In this document: in pieces, positions 55,661 through 64,000 of the stretch
How positions within the stretch are numbered: the first letter of the stretch is position 1
How the letters are laid out: every line of letters begins with the position of its first letter
Assembly: GCF_032854445.1 (NCBI RefSeq)
Contig: NC_088301.1
Coordinates: forward strand, 39,793,187 to 39,857,186
Direction: 5' to 3'
From: Liolophura sinensis
Taxonomy: Eukaryota; Mollusca; Polyplacophora; Chitonida; Chitonidae
Length of the DNA: 64,000 nucleotides
Notes under the pieces: model-generated
Seen by the model: the letters and a program-made list of their open reading frames with translations, nothing else
Databases searched by the model: none
What the model was told of the DNA's origin: nothing
Translations under genes and position numbers: made by a program

Positions 55661-56981
55661 GTTGTGCACCTCTGAAAGCATATGGACTTTAATAGCTTTA
55701 CAGAATTTTGTTACCAGATGTTGCAGATGTGGTAGATGATTATGCAAGCGTTATTCTCGGAACTTTCTTTTGTTCCTGAGGTCTAGCGAACTCAATTGCT
55801 ATTTTGAACTCAACTCAAAGCATTCAGAATAAACGTTTCTGTCAAATCTGTTTTAATATGCTAATCTGATGATGTATGGCATGCCTGGAAAGACGTTGTA
55901 AAACGTGGCAAAGTTTGGAATTGTAAAGCTTCCACCCTCACCTGTACGACGTTACAATAGAAACTCATAGATTGTGACACTGTAGATGTTGTGTGACATT
56001 CCACTTTTGGCTGAAGGTCCTTCAAAACAGCGCCACCGCACCTGATTAAAAAATATGCCGCCTCCCCATCAGAGTCTTCAGGAAATTCCTATTAGCTCGG
56101 TTGAAGGTAATCGTTCAGTATACATTCTATGGTGTATTACAATCTTCAATCTTCAATGTCCCCTTATAATAAGGAAGGTGAAACACAGCAATAACCCGAA
56201 ACTTCCCTTTCTGGGACTTCAAACCGAAAGTTCTTCTGAATAAGAAAATAAATCTTGATTGTACTGTTCATAATACAAATACCCTGAGGCCACATTTTGA
56301 TAAAATGATTCTTCGAGTCATTCTTCTGTTAGAGCATAGCCAAACGTTACAAAGGAAAGTTGCTAGATACGCGATGAATTCAGGAAAACATTTATGTACG
56401 TATATAAATTATTAAATATGCAGACTCATTCTCAATCTGACTGAAGTAGGTATTCACAAAAATACTTCACATGCCAAACAACAAGAGTTGTAGCCCGGAC
56501 ATACTGAAATGGACAAGCCCACCAAATTTAAAACTACACATACAAGAAAACTGAAGTTATTTGGAGTCCAGTAATCACTTTGTATGTATTTATATAGCAG
56601 ATGTAAGAAATGGCGATCTGGTTACCATGGCAACCGCGGAAATAAACAAATGTAAGATTCGCACATGTGAAGTGGTAACCTGATGTGTAGTCCTTTTGTG
56701 GATACCTACTTGGGTACAGATTGGTAATATGTCTTACCTAATTTTTTGCGGTTACAACTCTATATTTGTTGTAATAATGATAATAAATATAAAAATATAT
56801 ATAGGATTGATGTACTGTTTTAATGCTTGGTGGATAGTCAGACCCAGATGTGATGATATGTCGCGCCTTACATTTATTCCATTTTGGCGGTAGCCATCGT
56901 AGCCAGATTGCCAATTTCTTTCTTTACAATATAGACAATCGAAACAATTTTGTATAGTTGTTTTGCATGTGCTGTTTTGGG

Positions 56982-57161
<180 letters not shown>

Positions 57162-58258
57162 CAGAGGTGACGATGTGCCATGCCTTTTTGCCTAAATAGG
57201 AATATCGCCACTCATTCTTAATGGGTATGTATTTGTTGAGGTCTAAGTTAGGTTGTCCGGAACTCTTATTTCTGTTTTGTCTAGTTCTATGGTGTTGCTG
57301 TATTGGGATTATATATACCGTAACGTGTACATAATTGCGTGAGCTAGAGAATAGTGTTTCGCTGTGCCAAAAAAAAATAGCATGTACACATGCGTTCATT
57401 TTAGTCGTTGCCGTGACATGTAAAAACGTACAACAGATGTTTGCACTCAGAAATCTGAACATTATGTTCAGGTACAAGTGGTACCCTCATTGGATATTAA
57501 ATTGAACACTCTGTCAAAAAAGAGAGAACGCAAAGCGAATTCTCAAGGAATGTAATTACTTTATTCGGATGTAATATGTGGAATAATTACGTTTCGATCT
57601 TATACACACTTTCTTGACCCGATGCCTTTTGGCCAAGTAAAAGCTCGCCCGGTGGAACTTTTCCTCTTGAGACCATCCATTCTTCGGGATTAAGCAAGCC
57701 TGTGATATGATAAATAGGATGGTACAACCAATTCTGTGAGTGCACATGTTGGACTTTACGGTTCGTGCGTTTGAAAATGTTTCTTCATGTATTATGGTCA
57801 TGTTGCAATGACTTGTAACAAGGAAAGTTCTCTTCTGTATATACGTTTGATTTGCTGTGTTCGCGATATAGGCTATACATGTCCGGGCTTCTGGAGGCAT
57901 TGTCGGTGATTTTGGTTGTGCTTTTGAGCAAGTGTTCGTAGGTTATAAATGTATTGCGCAATTAAAAGTTGGGAAAATTGGGACACTACCCCGGTACTAC
58001 GTTTCAAAGTACATTTGAGAACAAGACTTTCAATCATGAAGATTTATAAGTGCATGATGTTTCGTAGTTTTTTTTGTAGCGAATAAACTCGGTTTGCATG
58101 AAGTCTTAGATGTCGTTAGATTGTTTTTTTACAAACGATAATTTCGGCTCAGCCTGCTGATTTCATAACCATTAATTCGTCTTCACGTTGTAATCATCCT
58201 GTTGTTGGAGATTAAACAGTGAAAGGTGACCTCCATGATATAAAGTCATCTCACCTGA

Positions 58259-58527
58259 TTTTTTTTTTTTTTTTTTGATTGGTGTTTTATGCCGTACTCA
58301 AGAATATTTCACTTATACGACGGCGGTCAGCATTATGGTGGGTAGAAATCGGGCAGAGCCCGGGGGAAACCTACGACCATCCGTAGGTTGCTGCCAGACC
58401 TTCCCACGTACGGCCAGAGAGGAAGCTAGCATGAGCTGGACTTGAACTCACAGCGACCGCATTGGTGAGAGGCTCTTGGGTCATTACGCTGCGCTAGCGC
58501 GCTAACCAACTGAACCACGGAGGCCCC
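58259..58527 (-). mobile_element. Full-length tRNA-derived SINE
   Basis: 269 bp on the minus strand with a pol III box A (TGGTTCAGTTGG, 58506-58517), box B (GAGTTCAAGTCC, 58438-58449), a non-tRNA body ending in ataatgctgaccgccgtcgt, aagtgaaatattcttgagta and acaccaatcaaaa, and an A tail (poly-T on plus). It is bracketed by 12-bp target-site duplications catctcac(c/g)tga at 58247-58258 and 58528-58539. This is the reference copy for the truncated copies elsewhere in the window. Confidence 0.92.
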
Positions 58528-61500
58528 CATCTCACGTGAAAGTCCGTCTCGCAAGCACAAAGTCTGTCTCACAAGCACAAAGTTCGTCACACAACCAGAA
58601 AATAGAAATAGTCTTTCAAATAGACTTGGTTCCAGTGACGAGTTAGGTCAAGGGCTACACCAATCCTTCAAATTACTATGCACATTGGAACTACAGAAGG
58701 CACATAGGCCAAGTAATAGTCGACCCAATGTCAGAATACCATGACTATATCAGATTAGCATAGGATATCTGGCCCCGGGACCACGAAGCTGTCTTAGAAT
58801 TACAAGTTAAGCTGCAGTTTACTGCGAACAATTTTCATGCTAGTACTTAAAGTTGTCTTAAGACTTCCATGACAAAATTAAACCGACTGGCGTTTAAATG
58901 CGAATCTAACACCACAAGACAAAACCTGACTTACAGATAAATGAAAGGCTTTGTTTCAATAATTTAGAAGGCCCATTTGAGGTGACCTTATGTATAGGAC
59001 CGCGAAAAGCTTATCTGTTTTCTTCTTGGGGTGTAAAAAGGTTAGAGGTTTTCTGCTGGGTAAAAGCTTAAAATAGTTTTCTCCACGCCTAAAGGTTTCT
59101 TTGCGCTATCAGCATTTTCTCCAACAATTAGGAAAAATTTTCTCCAAGAGGACACAAGGATTTCTGCTCTCTGTGGTGAACAAAAAGTTAATGGGGTATA
59201 CGCTTACTCAAACGAGTAGGCAAGTGCCCACCATAAAACTTCAGATTCTTCAAAAATTAACTGAATCTCTCTGTCTATATACTTTTATCTGGAAAGTTCA
59301 GTACAGAAATATGCATCGTGTATATATACTCTCACTTAAAATGCCTCTGTATCTTCCGGAATTAATCCGTCTGGCAAACGGTGAACTAGCCTTTCTTGAT
59401 AAAATCACCTGTGAGTGTCTCGAACATAATTGGGTTAACACAAATATAAATGGTCTGGTCGGCATATCAGTTTCTCTCCCCTGAGAGCAATAAAGGAAGC
59501 GCCGTATCCAGTGTCTTTGAACCGTTGGTTATTGTAGTACATATATTCCTACAAGCTACAACTTTGCAAATCTCAGGGTTGTATAATTCCATGAAGGCCT
59601 GTCTAAGTAAACTGAGGTATTTACTTTATGTATATATAACGCACCAGTTTTTGTATTCGATAATATATGGTTATTTGATTGGTTAAGAAATCCTAGGAAT
59701 TACTGTGTGGTTTGAGTCAAGGAGGTGCAGATTTCGGAGAGAGAATGAATTAATAGTGTATCAATATATCGAATTCAACAAAATTAACGTATGGGTGGAT
59801 ATATTGGATGTCAACACACCACTGCGAAAACGCATTCAAGTTCAGGGACATGTGAGAGCTGTATATATTGGCAATAAAATTAGAATTCTTGCTTTTGATA
59901 TGACAACCACGCGGACTAATGCGTGAAATGCCGATCCCGGATGTAATTCGCCGCATTTGTTAAACTGAACTATTTGACGATAGTCTCACCTATATTCTAC
60001 AAAAGAAACTTGGTGTCACGGTGTAAAAGAAATTGGTAGAAAAAGAAGAGATTTCAAGATAAGACTTTTTTCTTGAAATTTAGACTTTCTTATGTCGAAA
60101 TTTCGACCTTTTTCTCCCAAAGTATTTCACAGTGACACCAACACAGGCTTCGGTAGTATATTAGCCTATTTCTAACATATGCAAATACGCAAGAAGCAAT
60201 AACACGTCGGTATCTCTTCTTTGATTCTCTTCAAGTACAGGTAGAGGATAATTAGGTCATATTTGCATGCGATCTTAATGGGATCCTTGCATTCTATATG
60301 AGACAGATGGACTACAGTTTTAGTGGTAATAAATATTTGTTTCCGAATTACGAGTGTCGTATATAACCATAACAAGTAAGACGCTGGGTGCAATCAGATA
60401 ATAAGAATGATACATGTAAGTTTACGTCGGTGATAAAAAAAACAAAAAACATGGTTATCTGTGTGCAGATTTCTTATCAGTTCGGTGTATTAAGTTTAAG
60501 GATGCTTCCATCGTGAAGGTGTACATGGCTTATGCAGATCTGAAAACCACACTGACTATATCGCTGCCTGCCCCCCCCCCTCCCCCCACACCCACCCCTA
60601 CCATATGATCTTGATATTAAATGTGTGAATGTCTTTAGGAAGTATAGAGGGTGTTCGAGAAAGTGGCGTAAAGCCTGCGGAGGTTATATCAGTTCTTATC
60701 AGCAGTTTTATATCTAATATTACTCGCTCCCGGAACAGCAGAATCATTAAATGTTATGGTTTATTGTTATTTTCTCAACCCTTCCTCCACCCTTCTCTCT
60801 CTATCTAGCTATATTATATTTGGTTTCTTGCCGTTTTCCTCCTTAAACATAGCGTTCTTAAGAATTATTTTCCATATACCAACCGCGCGTCACATGTATG
60901 TGAAAACGTGAACCCCGCTCTCACTGGAATATTACATGGTGAAAATATAACTGCATGTCAACTATGCTCGTTTGGCCGTTAATTTGCACAGTGTAATGGT
61001 TTCACCATATAAGCTGCTATATACGCCATCTTCTCTTAGCAGGAAAGACGCAGTAATCTTGAGAATTTAACACGGTATATACTATCAAACAATTATAGCT
61101 AAACACTGAAATCGCGTTTCAGTTCTATTTTTGAGGAATGCTATAACTATGTTTACGAATCTACGGTAGATATCGTGAAAGGTATAAAGTATAAACGCCA
61201 GGGGTTGCATGTATGAATACCTGGTTATGTTTAGCGATTATACATGTGTTGTAACAATCCAACGTCCATCTGTTCCGTACTTTAGTGTACGTTGATTTGG
61301 GTGGGATCACTGATGAACTTGAACTTGGCTGTTAGGTTTAACAGTCACTATAGGTTTTCTGAAGATATGAGCCTTCGTGTAATTCTTGCCATATACTTCC
61401 ATTTTTACAAACAAAATATACCCAATCTGGGGCCCTTTTATGTAACCATAAACCCGACACGAAAATATATTTCATGAGTTAAGGTGATGAACCCCAATGC

Positions 61501-61811
61501 TGATGGACCGTGCTGATACACCCCATCACCGCGAATCACACATTTTTGTGGTAGATCCTAGTTATTAGCAAGTCTCTATAATGTCAGTTTAAGGCTGTGA
61601 CAGGCAGGTACATGGAAAACTTCGGCTCTGATAATTGCGAGAGAACTTTCACCGAGGATTTATTTGCAAATCAAGTTCTCAGGAAGTACAGTACGTCTGG
61701 GACTGGTTGTGCGTATTTCCGAGAATTAATATTGCAGTGTGGTGTAAGGATATGTATAGTGTCATAAACAGTGTTACAGACCCGACATTAAAGCCGGAAG
61801 GAACCAGGCCG

Positions 61812-61817
<6 letters not shown>

Positions 61818-61900
<83 letters not shown>
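61818..61900. repeat. (TA)n microsatellite
   Basis: More than 40 uninterrupted TA units. Confidence 0.97.
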
Positions 61901-61901
<1 letters not shown>

Positions 61902-64000
61902 CCTGGCTATTTATGCAGGTAATGGAAAGACAGAGGTGGGGCCATGAAGCACTCATTCAAGTAAGAGTACCGGTATATAGTTAACCATATTGTTTTCTAC
62001 TGGTGGATTTTCATATTAGACTTTAGTTCGATCATACACCGTGTAATGTGTATCGTAACCGGTATATGTAACATTGGACTATTTATGTCGAAAGGATAGG
62101 ACCACACTTATTTGGGTTGTGGCTTTTAAAAGGAAACGTAGTGGTTTAAAGCTTTTGGTTGTACACAGACTTGCTTAAGCGGGATTAGCATAAAATGAAG
62201 CCAAATGACGGAGGATATTGTTGTAAGAAAACGAGGCGGTTCTGACTGTAAGAACATTTCAGGAGAAAGTACATCACTATAGTTTTGTGTAGTTTCACCG
62301 TCGCTGATGTGTTTAAACTCAACATTTGGTGCATTCAAATCGACGTCCCAGGTACGTCTATCGCAAAGCCATATCTTGACCCCAAAATGGCGATCCTCTA
62401 TGAATTATCCAGGGACCCCTTGCAGTCCAAGTAACTTGGCCGACACGCTTAATATATACGGCTGTTGGTGTTCGTCCATGCTGCCTTCAATTTCAGTCAT
62501 AACTTTTTAACGCTTTCAGTTTTGCCAGTTGATTCCTAGGATGCTCTGACATTGGCATGGTACCGGGTACGTTGTATCCCAAGCTGATTATATACATGTA
62601 CCTTTCTGGAGGAGAAATGCTCGAAGTGACATTCTTTACAAACAGAAGCTGCGTGAAACGGTCAAAGAGTAGACCGTGAAAATATTGAAGAAAATAACAT
62701 GTAAGAATAAATGTTTAAAAATCTTTCAAAATCCCGATGAAAATTTTAGAGTATATTGCAACATTTCTGACGGGTGGCCGGGTTACGCCTAACAAACATA
62801 ATTTTAATGATGGCCTGGCTGGAACATCAAGACGAAGACACCAGCTATGACATCCAACGTTCCCTGTCAAAACGAGGCCATCCACTACATGGCCTAGCTG
62901 GTCTCTAGTGTGCAAAACGGAAGCTTTAACAACTAACACAACTGTATGACCTTTTCTGTTCTGGTCCCAGAGAACAACATATGGCACACAGTTCGTAGAG
63001 ATTTACATGTGCATGTATACAGGTACCGTGTTGAGATCAGCAACCGTTTCCTCGTCCTGTTCCCATTCAATTTCACTTTTATATAATATTCATAACTCTA
63101 ACTGATTTTTTTGGACAGTCACAGTATTTTGATTCAGTAAAAAAAAAAAAAGAATGATGCACATATATGTACATAAATTATTTTATTCTCATTTCTCTTT
63201 GGTTATATATTACATGGGCTGTATGTCTGAGTTAATTACGAAGTTAAGTGAAACACAACCAATGTGACGGACAAAAAAAAAAACAACAACAACAAACAAA
63301 CTTTGGAATGACAAGTACTTCTCGTCTTTTGACTTCGCATAGCAGACAAAAGAATGATTACACATGCGCATGTTTGCTTGTGCATAAGTATATATTATAA
63401 ATTACACATCAAACCACAGGCGTCTTTATACATATAGACCCCTTTTAAAAATTGTTCAGTTGAATCTATATGTATACCATGTAATGGGTGTGAAGTACTA
63501 TGGAGAAAAGTTAAGTCAAATTAAGTATAGTGGCTTATTTAATAAATACCAGCTGTTTTGGAAGGGAATCTTAAAGCATCTGCTTGAGGTATAAATTCCT
63601 CTGTCTTCATGAACATTTATCCTCTCCATCACATATTGCACAAGTTAATTCTAATCATCTGAAAGTACAAATAACGCTCTTCTTTTAACATGCAAGCCAA
63701 ATTAACAGTTCTGATTGCAAAAGAGTTATTGGTGAAACGGTATGGTCGCCATAACACTGGTGTAATCTACATGCAAGATACATATTTTGGGAATACTTTA
63801 ATTCGCAAGTAGAAACTTATTCTAAAATTTCAACAAATTTCAGTATTACGTCATTCCGTACTATTTTTGCTAAGAGAGATGAAAGTGAAAGACTTCCACA
63901 ATATATAAATCCAATAGTATCTATGGAAATATCTGGGAGGCATTCATTTTTTATACATGGAAACAATTATTTTATCCCAGAAACACAGAAAGAGCCTTTT

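Noticed and set aside
57556-57900. Minus-strand 114-codon open frame ending at an AATAAAG
   Set aside because: The poly(A)-like motif is adjacent, but the peptide matches nothing I recognise and there is no supporting exon structure.
59101-59484. Plus-strand 127-codon open frame
   Set aside because: No homology recalled, low-information composition, and no splice-linked neighbours.
61774-61956. Tyr-Ile repeat open frames over (TA)n
   Set aside because: Pure microsatellite translation.
62715-62987. Minus-strand 90-codon open frame
   Set aside because: No recognisable domain; neither strand gives a convincing spliced protein.

Overview
This is an AT-rich animal nuclear genome window, most likely from a marine lophotrochozoan (a mollusc or relative). 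Three observations support this: multi-exon genes with canonical GT-AG introns, a tRNA-derived SINE family with (AAATAA)n tails plus Ty3/Gypsy, mariner and MITE debris, and many TACATGTA-type palindromes. The phylum is inferred; no species can be named from the sequence alone.

Layout. (1) 280-33274, plus strand: the 3' two fifths of an L-type voltage-gated calcium channel alpha-1 subunit gene (Cav1, CACNA1C/D/F/S-like). It runs from IIIS2 through domain IV, the EF-hand, pre-IQ/IQ segment, a long C-tail and the stop codon. I resolve 25 exons (one of them a probable 36-nt cassette), together 3600 nt and 1199 codons plus stop. The 5' part lies outside the window. Large introns hold SINE copies, a mariner-derived MITE, a foldback hairpin, other MITE-like elements and a 31-bp minisatellite. 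(2) 33275-41690: intergenic/3'-UTR space between convergent genes, with no gene I can recognise. (3) 41691-45685, minus strand: NDUFA12, a complex I accessory subunit, 4 coding exons, 140 aa. Its first intron contains a decayed Ty3/Gypsy retrotransposon on the opposite strand. (4) 45686-46166: a 481-bp divergent promoter with two strong ETS/GABP-type sites. (5) 46167-54549, plus strand: ASZ1/GASZ, an ankyrin-SAM-transmembrane piRNA-pathway protein of the mitochondrial surface, 12 exons, 559 aa; its first intron is GC-AG. (6) 54550-64000: no recognisable gene, but a full-length SINE with target-site duplications, truncated SINE copies and large microsatellites.

How they relate. The Cav1 gene is independent of the others. 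NDUFA12 and ASZ1 are head to head and both products act at mitochondria (inner membrane complex I; outer membrane/nuage scaffold), so a shared ETS-driven promoter is plausible. I see no clearly new multi-gene system. The most interesting points are the NDUFA12-ASZ1 divergent pair, small alternative exons in Cav1, the conserved C-terminal regulatory segments of the channel with an altered dihydropyridine pocket, and several undescribed short elements (hairpin, MITEs, minisatellite). All exon boundaries were derived by hand from splice signals, phase and remembered family conservation; they need transcript support.
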